Shown piece by piece: positions 1 through 7,182 of a DNA stretch of 64,000 nt. Numbering within the stretch: position 1 is the stretch's first letter; each line of letters starts with the position of its first letter. A program made the position numbers and the translations under genes. Origin of the DNA: Rhodanobacter sp. FDAARGOS 1247 (GTDB taxonomy: Bacteria > Pseudomonadota > Gammaproteobacteria > Xanthomonadales > Rhodanobacteraceae); assembly GCF_016889805.1 (NCBI RefSeq), contig NZ_CP069535.1:124001-188000 (forward strand), written 5' to 3'. The notes beneath the pieces were generated by a model that made no database searches, had not been told where the DNA came from, and saw nothing but the letters and a program-made list of their open reading frames with translations.

Positions 1-421
1 GGAGCGACTGGACCGAGGTGACCCACGTCGCAAGCTCACGCGAAGGTGACGATTTTTCCTGCCGTGCGCTGGTGACGCACCATGACTTCGAGTCCGTCCG
101 TCGCTTGAAGAGCTGGGCAGTGCTGGTACCGGAGCTGTCCTCGCTGTATCAGGTTGATGGCCGTGCCGGCCTCTATCAGCGGCGACATCCGTACCTGCAT
201 CACCGCATTGCAGACCTGTTCGCCAAGCTCAACTTCCAGAGTCGCTCCTACTACCGCTATCTGTGCTCGACGGTGTTGCTCACGTTCGACCGTGCTTACC
301 AAGCCAACCAGGAAGCCTCATTTCTCCCCACGCGATGTTCGAGACAGTCGACGAAGCATTCGATGCGGAGGTGGACGATCTGGACGCCTTTCTGTCTGCA
401 CGACACACGGCGAGCAGCTAA
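1..421 (+). CDS. C-terminal part of an unrecognised protein, apparently frameshifted near its end
   Basis: The window opens inside a gene. The frame starting at base 3 reads a plausible protein (rich in Tyr, Leu and Arg, with a VLVPELSSLYQ stretch) up to about base 325. There the frame turns into low-quality sequence that stays open to 458. From the CCCC run at 326-329 the -1 frame reads PHAMFETVDEAFDAEVDDLD and ends in TAA at 419-421, an acidic, natural-looking C-terminus. I therefore read one gene with a 1-base indel, real or a sequencing error. I do not recognise the family. The gene converges on the nucleotidyltransferase gene that follows. Confidence 0.4.
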
Positions 422-480
422 GTCGAGGGCTGCGAGCGGCCGCCTTTGGCCGAACTGAGACATTCGCGGTATTGAAAGGG

Positions 481-544
481 CCCGCTCGCAGCGGGACTTT
501 CCTGTTCTTGGCTCTGCGGCTTTCGCAACCGCAACGCGGTTGCG
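481..544. terminator. Two hairpins between convergent genes
   Basis: Two stem-loops lie between the convergent genes: CCCGCT-CGC-AGCGGG at 481-495, flanked by GAAAG and CTTTC that extend the stem, and CGCAACCGC-AAC-GCGGTTGCG at 524-544, a perfect 9-bp stem. Neither has a long T run, so a bidirectional terminator role is inferred from position. Confidence 0.5.
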
Positions 545-576
545 CACCGAGTGTGCGCCATGGCGAGGCCAGGCTC

Positions 577-1251
577 TCAAGCGGCGAGGTCATGTTCGCC
601 CCCGATCACCCACAACCGCGGCTGTGCCAGCACGCGGGTCACGAAGCTGTTGCGCGCGGCGATACGCTTGCGCAACTCGGCGCGGGTGTAGAGCGTGGGT
701 TGGATCTCGCGGCCGAGGCGTTCGATCAGCGGATGCAGGGCGGCCATGACGTCTGCATAGGTCAGCGTATCGGACACCAGCATCAGGTCGATGTCGCTGG
801 CCGCGGTGTCGCTGCCCTTGGCCACCGAGCCGTAGACGAAGGCAACCGCGACGTGTTCGACCAGGGGTGCCAAGGCTTCGCGCAGGGGAGCGGCCAGGCC
901 GAAGGTCTTGCGCACGAGGGAGACCAGCTCGGTGTGGATCGGTGAGGCGGGATCGGCGCGGTAACGCTTCTGGTTGCCGACCGGTTCCACGGTGAGCAGA
1001 CCGCTGCCGGCCAGTCGCGCGACTTCGCGTTGCACGGCGCCGCTGCCGGCGCCGGTGGTCTGGATCAGTTCGCTCACCGTGAAGCTGCGCTCCGGCTGGC
1101 CGAACAGGCAGCCGAGGACGCGTTGCTGGGTGGTGGTGAACAAGGCATCGGACAGGCTGGTGCTGGCGTAGAGCGCCGCTGCCTCGCTGATTCCCTTGTT
1201 GGCTTTTGTGCCCATATTGGGCATGTTAATGCCCGAAATGGGCATGTGCAA
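577..1251 (-). CDS. Winged-helix regulator fused to a nucleotidyltransferase domain
   Basis: The protein has 224 residues. Residues about 38-100 look like a MarR/ArsR-type winged helix (TQQRVLGCLFGQPERSF, then a recognition-helix region and RYRADPASPI). Residues about 133-224 form a minimal nucleotidyltransferase domain with the motif GSVAKG at 141-146 and DID at 153-155, the GSx(n)DxD signature of Pol-beta-like/MNT enzymes. Members with this architecture are annotated as nucleotidyltransferase-domain regulators; substrate and targets are unknown. The start is uncertain. The ATG at 1251 places two palindromes inside the first 15 codons, and the ATG at 1215 also lies inside a palindrome. If these are operators, translation may begin further in. 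No HEPN toxin partner is adjacent, so a classical MNT-HEPN toxin-antitoxin role is not supported. Confidence 0.8.
   Translation of the reverse strand: MHMPISGINMPNMGTKANKGISEAAALYASTSLSDALFTTTQQRVLGCLFGQPERSFTVSELIQTTGAGSGAVQREVARLAGSGLLTVEPVGNQKRYRADPASPIHTELVSLVRKTFGLAAPLREALAPLVEHVAVAFVYGSVAKGSDTAASDIDLMLVSDTLTYADVMAALHPLIERLGREIQPTLYTRAELRKRIAARNSFVTRVLAQPRLWVIGGEHDLAA
1209..1244. promoter_or_regulatory. Pair of palindromic operator-like sites at the nucleotidyltransferase start
   Basis: TGCCCATATTGGGCA (1209-1223) and TGCCCGAAATGGGCA (1230-1244) share TGCCC/GGGCA half-sites. Their centres are 21 bp apart, two helical turns. They sit at the 5' end of the winged-helix gene and in the divergent space before the gene at 1340, so autoregulation is a natural inference. 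Confidence 0.55.
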
Positions 1252-1339
1252 GATCGCAGGGCTCAGGGCGGAAGCTCTCCCGCTTCCGAATGGCGGGTCG
1301 ATCTCGCCTTATGCAAAGCGAACGGCATACTCGCTATCC

Positions 1340-1813
1340 ATGCATTCGCAAACCGACATGCCCATGACATCGACTTCTCCACCGCTACCTGACGACTCCG
1401 CCCGCGATCTGGCCCGGCTGCAAGGGGTGTGGGAGCAGGTTCGCATGGAGGCCGATGGCGTGGTGGAACCACCGGATGAACACGGCGGGCCCGGCGCACT
1501 GACCACGATTGCCGGCACGCAATTCAGCGTGCGCAGCCTCGACGGGGAATTGCTGCTGGCAGGATCGTTCGTCATCGATGCATCGACCCGCCCCAGGTCG
1601 ATCACCTGGATCGACGCGATCGGTGAGGATCAGGGCAAGCTGTTGCCCGCCAGCTACGTGCTGGATGAGGACCGCTTCGAATTCATCGCGGGCGAAGCAG
1701 ATGGCCCGCGCGCCATCGAGTTCCGCACGACTCCTGGCCAGACCATGCGGACCTTCGTGCGACACCGGCAAGCTCCGGCAACGCCGCCCCGATCCCGCCT
1801 GGACGACTTGTGA
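1340..1813 (+). CDS. TIGR03067-like lipocalin-type domain protein
   Basis: About 157 residues from the ATG at 1340; other in-frame ATGs at 1358 and 1364 are equally possible and none has a clear Shine-Dalgarno. The pattern DLARLQGVWEQVRMEADGV, then a beta-rich body and a late region resembling RAIEFRTTPGQT, matches my memory of the TIGR03067 family: small beta-barrel-like domains of unknown function that begin with a LQGxW motif. No signal peptide is visible, so the protein is probably cytoplasmic. An open frame continues upstream to 1196, but it would run through the operator-like palindromes and the divergent gene start, so I rejected it. Confidence 0.55.
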   Translation: MHSQTDMPMTSTSPPLPDDSARDLARLQGVWEQVRMEADGVVEPPDEHGGPGALTTIAGTQFSVRSLDGELLLAGSFVIDASTRPRSITWIDAIGEDQGKLLPASYVLDEDRFEFIAGEADGPRAIEFRTTPGQTMRTFVRHRQAPATPPRSRLDDL

Positions 1814-1931
1814 CGCACGGCGGCAAGACGGCCGGAAACTCCCTGTTAGACTCGCCCGACCGATCCGCGAAGGCGCTGGCGCACGCGGGATCGTCCGGGG
1901 TTTTCGACTGTCTTGCTGGGGGTTGGACGTG

Positions 1932-2399
1932 ATGGCCGTGCCGTTGTCTTGGAAGGTGGGAGGTGCGGTGGCGGCTGTCGTCGCTGCTGCGCTGGCGTGG
2001 CATGGGGTCTCGCTGTATCTGGCCGCGCGCCACGCCGACGAGCTGACCATGGACGTCGCCCGCAATGCCGAGCTGGAGGCGCAGCAGGCCAGGGCGCAGG
2101 CGCAGCAGCGCAGCGCGCAGCTGGCCGCCACCTTGCAACGCCAGCGCGAGGATCTGGCCAATACCTATCGGCAGGTCAGCGAGGATGCCGCGCAATACCA
2201 CGCCGAACAGTTGCGGCGCGAGGAACGGCAGCGGCAGGAAGCGCTGCGGATCAAGGCCAGTTATCGGCTGGGGCCGGATCAGCGCTGCGCCGACGGCATC
2301 GTGATCAATCGCAAGGGCTCCAGCTTCACCCAGGCGATCGGCAATACCGGCGCGCCGATCAAGTGCAGCGGCGACACGGCGGAAGAGCCGCTGCGCTGA
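1932..2399 (+). CDS. Small membrane-anchored coiled-coil protein
   Basis: 155 residues from the ATG at 1932. Residues about 8-30 form one hydrophobic segment (VGGAVAAVVAAALAWHGVSL). Then comes a long Ala/Gln/Arg-rich helix, about residues 40-115, with heptad-like spacing. The C-terminal part contains two cysteines in RCADGIVINRK and PIKCSGD that could form a disulfide. It is probably an inner-membrane protein with a periplasmic or cytoplasmic coiled coil. I do not recognise a named family. It overlaps no neighbour and ends 10 bases before the end of the convergent DUF488 gene. Confidence 0.6.
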   Translation: MAVPLSWKVGGAVAAVVAAALAWHGVSLYLAARHADELTMDVARNAELEAQQARAQAQQRSAQLAATLQRQREDLANTYRQVSEDAAQYHAEQLRREERQRQEALRIKASYRLGPDQRCADGIVINRKGSSFTQAIGNTGAPIKCSGDTAEEPLR

Positions 2400-2409
2400 C
2401 GCGGCGCCG

Positions 2410-2955
2410 CTACAGCAGTTCGCCCTGCGCGGGCGCGTAGCTGAGCCGGCCGTCGACGATGTGGGCGGGCGAGGTGTACGGATGTTCGGTGGCGTGGCTG
2501 GCGTCGATGATGTGGATGACCTCGATGCCGCGCAGTTTCAGCACGTCCGACACGATCGAGCGGTGGCAGCGCCACCAGACCACCTCGGCGCACATCATGG
2601 CGGTGCGCTTGCCGGCGGCCAGTTGCAGCAGTTCGGCCAGGCCGTCGGCGAATTCCTCGCTGGCGGTGTAGTCGGCGTAGCCCTGGAACGAGGCGTTGCG
2701 CCACGCCGTGTTCGGCGAGCCCGGCTGCACCTTGCGGCGGCCGCCGAGTCTGGGAATCCACTGGTAGGCGATGCCGTGCGCGGGCAGCGACCGGGCCAGC
2801 GCCTCGCTGGCGAAGTGCGGGTGGCGGCGCGAACCGGGGAAGCGGCGCACGTCGGCGATCGCCTCGATCCGGTATTCGTCGAGCAGGCCGAGGAACTCCT
2901 CCAGTGTGCGAGTGGAGTGACCGATGGACCAGATCGTGGCGGGAACGGCGGGCAT
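2410..2955 (-). CDS. DUF488 family protein
   Basis: 181 residues. The N-terminus reads TIWSIGHSTRTLEEFLGLL, then IADVRRFPGSRRHPHF and a central MCAEVVWWRCHRSIVSDVL. These are hallmarks of DUF488, a conserved family of unknown activity whose Cys/His pattern (CAE...CHR) suggests a metal or substrate site. The ATG at 2955 lies 4 bases past the stop of the DUF2945 gene, so the two are almost certainly co-transcribed. An open frame extends upstream but covers the DUF2945 gene and is not coding. Confidence 0.85.
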   Translation of the reverse strand: MPAVPATIWSIGHSTRTLEEFLGLLDEYRIEAIADVRRFPGSRRHPHFASEALARSLPAHGIAYQWIPRLGGRRKVQPGSPNTAWRNASFQGYADYTASEEFADGLAELLQLAAGKRTAMMCAEVVWWRCHRSIVSDVLKLRGIEVIHIIDASHATEHPYTSPAHIVDGRLSYAPAQGELL

Positions 2956-2959
2956 CGCC

Positions 2960-3172
2960 TCAGTCGATCCTGTGCAGGGCCGCGCCCTTGTGCATCGCCA
3001 CGTGGTCGGTCTTGTCGCTCCTGATCTCGTACTGTGGATCGTCCTCGCTGCAATGACGCGTGTGACCCTTGTAGTCGGTGTCGCGGGTGTGCACCTTGAT
3101 GATCTTTCCGCTGACGTGGCCGGCTTCGGAATTCCAGCGGACGTGGTCGCCGACCTTGAAGGCATGGCTCAT
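2960..3172 (-). CDS. DUF2945 (hypervirulence-associated TUDOR-like) protein
   Basis: 70 residues, starting FKVGDHVRWNSEAGHVSGKI with a central HTRDTDYKGHTRHCSEDDP and ending in HKGAALHRI. This is the DUF2945 / HVA1-TUDOR pattern of a small SH3-like barrel of unknown ligand. It lies directly upstream of DUF488, a common pairing in proteobacteria from my memory. Confidence 0.85.
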   Translation of the reverse strand: MSHAFKVGDHVRWNSEAGHVSGKIIKVHTRDTDYKGHTRHCSEDDPQYEIRSDKTDHVAMHKGAALHRID

Positions 3173-3265
3173 CGCGATGTTCCCCGCAGCGTGGACATGC
3201 CGATCATTCCAGCACGAGTGCCGTGCACGGAGCGTGGCGACCGGGGCCGCGCAGCAGCACGACCG

Positions 3266-3544
3266 TCACCGCGTGCCGACGTTGCGCACGAAGATCAAAA
3301 AGAACAACACCTGCATCGCCACGAGCGCGGCAAGCCAGTAGCCGACGACGTCACCGCTCCACACCCGGTACAGCGCCAGCGGATGCACCAGCAGCACGAA
3401 CCACCAGCACAGGCGGGCCAGCTGGCCCGCCAGCCCGGAGTGTGACTCGCGGAAATGCAGGGTGCCGAAGCCGCCGGGAAAGACCGCCCAGCCGACGCTG
3501 AAGACCAGGAAGAAGGTAAAGGCCAACCGCCCCAACACCCACAT
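3266..3544 (-). CDS. Small membrane protein with two hydrophobic segments
   Basis: 92 residues. The start at 3544 is preceded on the minus strand by GCAAGGAG at good spacing. Hydrophobic segments occur at about residues 5-25, 40-58 and 66-88 (LAALVAMQVLFFLIFV), so it is an inner-membrane protein. It lies about 50 bases downstream of the response-regulator gene on the same strand and may be co-transcribed with the two-component pair. I cannot assign a family. Confidence 0.6.
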   Translation of the reverse strand: MWVLGRLAFTFFLVFSVGWAVFPGGFGTLHFRESHSGLAGQLARLCWWFVLLVHPLALYRVWSGDVVGYWLAALVAMQVLFFLIFVRNVGTR

Positions 3545-3594
3545 GCGCGACTCCTTGCGTTGACGCGTTCCGGCGGGAACGCGTTGTCGTTTGT

Positions 3595-4302
3595 CTACAG
3601 CGGCCGCAGCAGCTTGCGTACCGCGGGCAGGTTGCGCCGGCTGATTTCCGGCGCCAGTTCGGTGCCATCCAGCCGGGCCAGCACGCGGCCGTCGGCGAGG
3701 GTCTTCAGGCCCAGCAGCCGCGCCGGCGGCACCAAGCAGTTGCGATGCAGGCGCACCAGTTGCTCGGGGTAGGCCTCTTCCAGCTGGCGCAGCGATTCCT
3801 CGATCAGCAGTTCGCCGCGGCGATGATGGACCACCACGTATTTCTCGTCGGCCAGCAGGCAGGTCACTTCGTCCAGCGCGATGCGCACCTGTTCGCTGCC
3901 GTGGCGACCGTGCAGCCAGGCGACGGCTTCGCGGGGCGCATCGGCCAAGCGCCGCTGCGCGCGCTGCAGTGCTTCGCGCAGGCGCTCCAGCCGCACCGGT
4001 TTCAGCAGGTAATCCGCGGCGCCCAGGTCGAAGGCCTTCAGCGCGTGCGCTTCGTAGGCGGTGCAGAAGATCACCTGGGGCCGGCTGCGGCCGGCCAGGC
4101 GTTGCGCCACGCCCACGCCGTCGATGCCGGGCATGTTGATGTCCAGCAACAGCACGTCCGGCTGCAGTTCGCCGATGGCGACCAGCGCCGCTTCGCCATC
4201 GGCCACGTTGCCGACGATCTCGACGCCGCCGCATTCGCCCAGCAGGGCGGCCAGGCGCGCCCGCGCCAGCGGTTCGTCGTCGACGATCAGCACGCGGGTC
4301 AT
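3595..4302 (-). CDS. LytTR-family response regulator
   Basis: 235 residues. The receiver domain is at about 1-120, with the acidic pair D8/D9, the phospho-acceptor Asp at about 54 (LLLDINMPG), Thr at 81 and Lys at 101 (LLKPVRL). A LytTR DNA-binding domain follows (about 130-230: VTCLLADEKYVVVHHRRGE ... LVRLHRNCLV). Relatives include AlgR and LytR regulators. The ATG overlaps the stop of the kinase gene as ATGA, so translation is coupled and the two proteins form one signalling pair. Its targets cannot be read from the sequence. Confidence 0.92.
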   Translation of the reverse strand: MTRVLIVDDEPLARARLAALLGECGGVEIVGNVADGEAALVAIGELQPDVLLLDINMPGIDGVGVAQRLAGRSRPQVIFCTAYEAHALKAFDLGAADYLLKPVRLERLREALQRAQRRLADAPREAVAWLHGRHGSEQVRIALDEVTCLLADEKYVVVHHRRGELLIEESLRQLEEAYPEQLVRLHRNCLVPPARLLGLKTLADGRVLARLDGTELAPEISRRNLPAVRKLLRPL

Positions 4303-5351
4303 GCCGGGCCTCCGGGAAGCTGCAGCAGCACCACGAAGCGATCGCCACGGGGCTCCGCCACCACGCGGGCCTGCGGCCCGTAGCGCCAGCCCACGCGGCG
4401 CCGCACGTTGTCCAGGCCGTGGCCGTTGCCGCCGACCGCGGGCGTGGCCGGCAACGGATTGATGATCTCGATGCGCACGCCGCGGCCTTCGCGCTGCCCG
4501 CGCAGGATCACCTCGCCACCTTCGCGCAGCGGCTGGATGCCATGGCGCACGGCGTTCTCCACCAGCGGCTGCAGCAGCAGTCGCGGCAGCGGGAAGTCGG
4601 CCGGCAGGTCATCGAGTTCGCGGGTCACCCGCAGCCGCGGGCCGAGCCGCAGCTGTTCGATCGCCAGATAGCGCTCGACCAGGGCCAGCTCCTCGCCCAG
4701 CGTGCCGTCGGCGCTGTCGTGCTGGCCCAGTGCCGCGCGGAACAGTTCGGACAGATCTTCCACCGTGCGTTCGGCGGCGGCCGGATCGACCCGGATCAGG
4801 GCGGCGACGGTATTCATGCTGTTGAACAGGAAGTGCGGCCGGATGCGCGCCTGCAGCGCCTCCACCTGGGCCCGCGTCACCGCGGCCAAGCGCGCCTGCC
4901 ACTGCGCCAGCACGTAGAAGTAGCGCAGCATCGCGGCGCCGAGCAGGGCCGCGATCACCAGGTTGTCGCGGGTATAGGCGAGCGTGCTGCTCTTGATCAG
5001 CCGCATCTGCAGGGCGCCGTCGAACCAGTGCGCGACCAGGCTGGCCAGCAGCACGATCAGCATGATCAGCAACCACACCCCGACATACGGCAGGTGGCCG
5101 GGCAGGCGCTGCAGCGCCGGTCGCAACTTGCACAGCAGCACGCCGACCACCAGCACCAGCCAGGTCACGAACAGCATGCTGACGCTGTACGCCGACCACA
5201 CGCGCGGGTCGTCGCCGGCCAGCCACATCACGGTCACCGTCAGCGCGCCGACCACGAACATCGCGAACAGCGCCGGCAGCCGGCAGAAGTCCGGCAGCGG
5301 GCTTTGTTCGGCGGGGCCGCGAGGCTTGCGGCTGGGCGTGGATTCGCGCAT
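4299..5351 (-). CDS. LytS/AlgZ-type sensor histidine kinase
   Basis: 350 residues from the ATG at 5351. Four membrane segments lie at about 25-45, 55-74, 90-108 and 128-148. A His_kinase domain follows, with the H box ARIRPHFLFNSMNT (His about 173), and an ATPase domain with the N box LLQPLVENAVRHG (Asn about 266) and a G-rich C-terminus. There is no recognisable sensory domain beyond the membrane part, so the stimulus is unknown. A short hairpin, TGCGGCA-AGTA-TGCCGCA (5351-5368), sits directly at the start codon and may mask the ribosome site. The 289-bp palindromic element lies immediately upstream. Confidence 0.9.
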   Translation of the reverse strand: MRESTPSRKPRGPAEQSPLPDFCRLPALFAMFVVGALTVTVMWLAGDDPRVWSAYSVSMLFVTWLVLVVGVLLCKLRPALQRLPGHLPYVGVWLLIMLIVLLASLVAHWFDGALQMRLIKSSTLAYTRDNLVIAALLGAAMLRYFYVLAQWQARLAAVTRAQVEALQARIRPHFLFNSMNTVAALIRVDPAAAERTVEDLSELFRAALGQHDSADGTLGEELALVERYLAIEQLRLGPRLRVTRELDDLPADFPLPRLLLQPLVENAVRHGIQPLREGGEVILRGQREGRGVRIEIINPLPATPAVGGNGHGLDNVRRRVGWRYGPQARVVAEPRGDRFVVLLQLPGGPA

Positions 5352-5371
5352 GCGGCAAGTATGCCGCAGGC

Positions 5372-5660
5372 TAAGGCAATGCTGATCAAGTATCGCCGCC
5401 GTCATGATGACTGGAAGGCCCGCAGGTGGTGTTGCGTGGTGCCGGCAAGACTGGCCGTCTTGTCAAGCCGCGCGGCACCGCCTGCGGGCCTTCCAGTCAT
5501 CACCTCCTCATTTCAAATTGAAGTTGAGGCCCACCCTCTCTGTCCGCATACCTTCGGTCCGTCGCCTCGACAGACGGCCAGTCTGCCTTCGCCGACGGCC
5601 CTGTGGTCTGCGAACAGAGAGGGTGGGTGACGGTGGTGATACTTGATCAGCGTTGCCTTA
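5372..5660. repeat. 289-bp nested palindromic element (possible MITE or structured RNA)
   Basis: The element is closed by 33-bp inverted arms, 5372-5404 and 5628-5660. Between them, almost without spacer, lie three further stem-loops: 5405-5431 with 5476-5502 (27 bp), 5506-5510 with 5525-5529 extended by TTCAA/TTGAA, and 5530-5543 with 5614-5627 (14 bp). The first and last contain more inner pairing (GGCAAGAC/GTCTTGTC; CAGAC/GTCTG). All four imperfect positions in the 33- and 27-bp stems are G-U pairs if the plus strand is transcribed. TA occurs at both outer ends, as with TA-target insertions. It lies between two minus-strand genes and has no coding potential that I trust. It could be a non-autonomous mobile element, a BIME-like repeat or a folded RNA. 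Confidence 0.8.
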
Positions 5661-5667
5661 AGCCGGC

Positions 5668-6330
5668 TTAGGCCAGCCGCTGGCCGAGCCAGTGACGCAG
5701 GTCGCCGATCTCCTCGGCGCAGACCGCGTGGGCCATCGGATAGGTGTGCCAGTCCACCGGGTAGCCCAGCGCCTGCAGCGCGTTGCGCGAGTCGCTGCCC
5801 CGCTGCAGCACGACCACCGGATCGGCGGTGCCGTGGCCCCAGAAGATCGGCGTGGCGGCGTTCGCCGCATGGCGCTCGCTGGCCACCGTGGCGGAGATCG
5901 GCAGGTAGGTGGACAGCGCCACGATGCCGGCCAGTTTCTGCGCATGGCGGACGCCCGCCGAAAGCGCGATCGCACCGCCCTGCGAAAAGCCGGCCAGGAT
6001 GATCCGCTCGGCAGGCACGCCGCGCTCGTGCTCGCGGGCGATCAGCGCCTCGGTGGCGGTGACCGAGGCGCGGATGCCGGCCTCGTCCTGGCGCGAGGTG
6101 AGGTCGAAGCCGGTGATGTCGTACCAGGCCCGCATCGACATGCCGTTGTTGATCGTCACCGGCCGCACCGGCGCATGGGGAAACACGAAGCGCAGCGCCG
6201 GCCATGCCGGATCGACCAGCTCCGGCACGATCGGCGCGAAGTCATGGCCGTCCGCGCCCAGCCCGTGCAGCCAGATGACGCTGTGGGTGGGATGGGCGGC
6301 GGTTTCGTGTTCGACGGCGGGCAGGGTCAT
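5668..6330 (-). CDS. Carboxylesterase / phospholipase (alpha/beta hydrolase)
   Basis: 220 residues. The pattern VIWLHGLGADGHDF, then FVFPHAPVRPVT, matches the Abhydrolase_2 family (bacterial carboxylesterases, acyl-protein-thioesterase-like). The nucleophile is Ser116 in GFSQGG, the acid is Asp170 in GHGTADPVV, and the base is His201 in MAHAVC, so the triad is complete. There is no signal peptide, so it is cytoplasmic. Typical members hydrolyse short-chain esters or lysophospholipids; the true substrate here is unknown. It follows the gene ending at 6348 on the same strand by 17 bases and may share its transcript. Confidence 0.9.
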   Translation of the reverse strand: MTLPAVEHETAAHPTHSVIWLHGLGADGHDFAPIVPELVDPAWPALRFVFPHAPVRPVTINNGMSMRAWYDITGFDLTSRQDEAGIRASVTATEALIAREHERGVPAERIILAGFSQGGAIALSAGVRHAQKLAGIVALSTYLPISATVASERHAANAATPIFWGHGTADPVVVLQRGSDSRNALQALGYPVDWHTYPMAHAVCAEEIGDLRHWLGQRLA

Positions 6331-6347
6331 GGGGAGTTTTCTCGTGA

Positions 6348-7112
6348 TCAGGGTTGCATGGTTACCGGATCGATCGAGCGTACCTGCAGCACGCTGGAAA
6401 TTTCCGGTGTTTCCATCCGGGTATGGTCGCCGGTGTCCCTGAAGCCGACCTGCAGCAGCGCCGCCCTTTCCTTTTCGCTGTGGGGTGGTGGGCTGGCGCG
6501 CTTCGCCTGGTTGCGATCATCGAGGCGGAATTCGATGTACGCCCGTATCCGGGCCGCCGCCGGATGGCCATCGACGGTTTCCGGGCTGACGGCATGTCGC
6601 TGGAACCAGTCGGTGGCGGCCGCCTTCAACAACGAAGGACGGCCGCGTCCGCCGCTGACGACGCTGCGCGCATCGGTCAGGCTGATCTTGCCGTCTGGCC
6701 GAACCGTGCCGGCCATCGCGACGAGGCCGGTTGCGCCCAGCCCGATGGCGACGGCGGGATAGCTCGGCTGCAGCCGTCGATCCCATGTCGGTCCGTGGCG
6801 CACGTAGCTGATGCGCAGCGTGTAGTTGCGGCTGTCTTCGGGGATCGCGTCCAGTCTCGCCTCGATGAAGGTGTGTGCGGGTACGGCCTTTCCGTCCTGA
6901 CGCGCCGGCTCGAACCGCCACTGCTTCAGTGCCAGGTCGAGCGCGGCAGCGAGGGGTTTGGCGGTGTCGGCTTCCGGCTGGGTTTGCGTTACCTCGCCTT
7001 GCGCGTTCACATCCGCGCCAATGACGAATACCTGTGTGCGCGTGTCGGCTGCGCGTGCTGGCAACGCCCACAACAGCAGCAGGGTAGCGCAGAGGAAAAG
7101 GCCTTTCGTCAT
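6348..7112 (-). CDS. Secreted protein with two TonB C-terminal-like domains (paralogue 1)
   Basis: 254 residues from the ATG at 7112, which opens a clear signal peptide (MTKGLFLCATLLLLWALPARAA). The body contains two repeats of the form 'hydrophobic start, GDG/DGK, KQWRFEPARQDGKAVPAHTFI' and 'YPAVAIGLGATGLVAMAGTVRPDGKIS...', which resemble TonB_C folds found in TonB and related periplasmic proteins. It lacks the N-terminal membrane anchor and Pro-rich linker of true TonB, so it is probably a soluble periplasmic protein of unknown role. It lies next to a similar gene (7183-7938), evidently a tandem duplication. Confidence 0.6.
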   Translation of the reverse strand: MTKGLFLCATLLLLWALPARAADTRTQVFVIGADVNAQGEVTQTQPEADTAKPLAAALDLALKQWRFEPARQDGKAVPAHTFIEARLDAIPEDSRNYTLRISYVRHGPTWDRRLQPSYPAVAIGLGATGLVAMAGTVRPDGKISLTDARSVVSGGRGRPSLLKAAATDWFQRHAVSPETVDGHPAAARIRAYIEFRLDDRNQAKRASPPPHSEKERAALLQVGFRDTGDHTRMETPEISSVLQVRSIDPVTMQP

Positions 7113-7182
7113 GGATGTTCCTGCCCTTGCGGTGTTGCCGCCCGCAATCTGCGTGCTGGCATCGTACCGATCGCGCGCAGGC

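Noticed and set aside
577..1251. Nucleotidyltransferase gene as half of an MNT-HEPN toxin-antitoxin pair
   Set aside because: No HEPN-like gene (small helical protein with RxxxxH) lies next to it on either side.
5372..5660. The 289-bp palindrome as a simple terminator
   Set aside because: It is far longer than an intrinsic terminator, has no T run, and its nested stems go well beyond that purpose.
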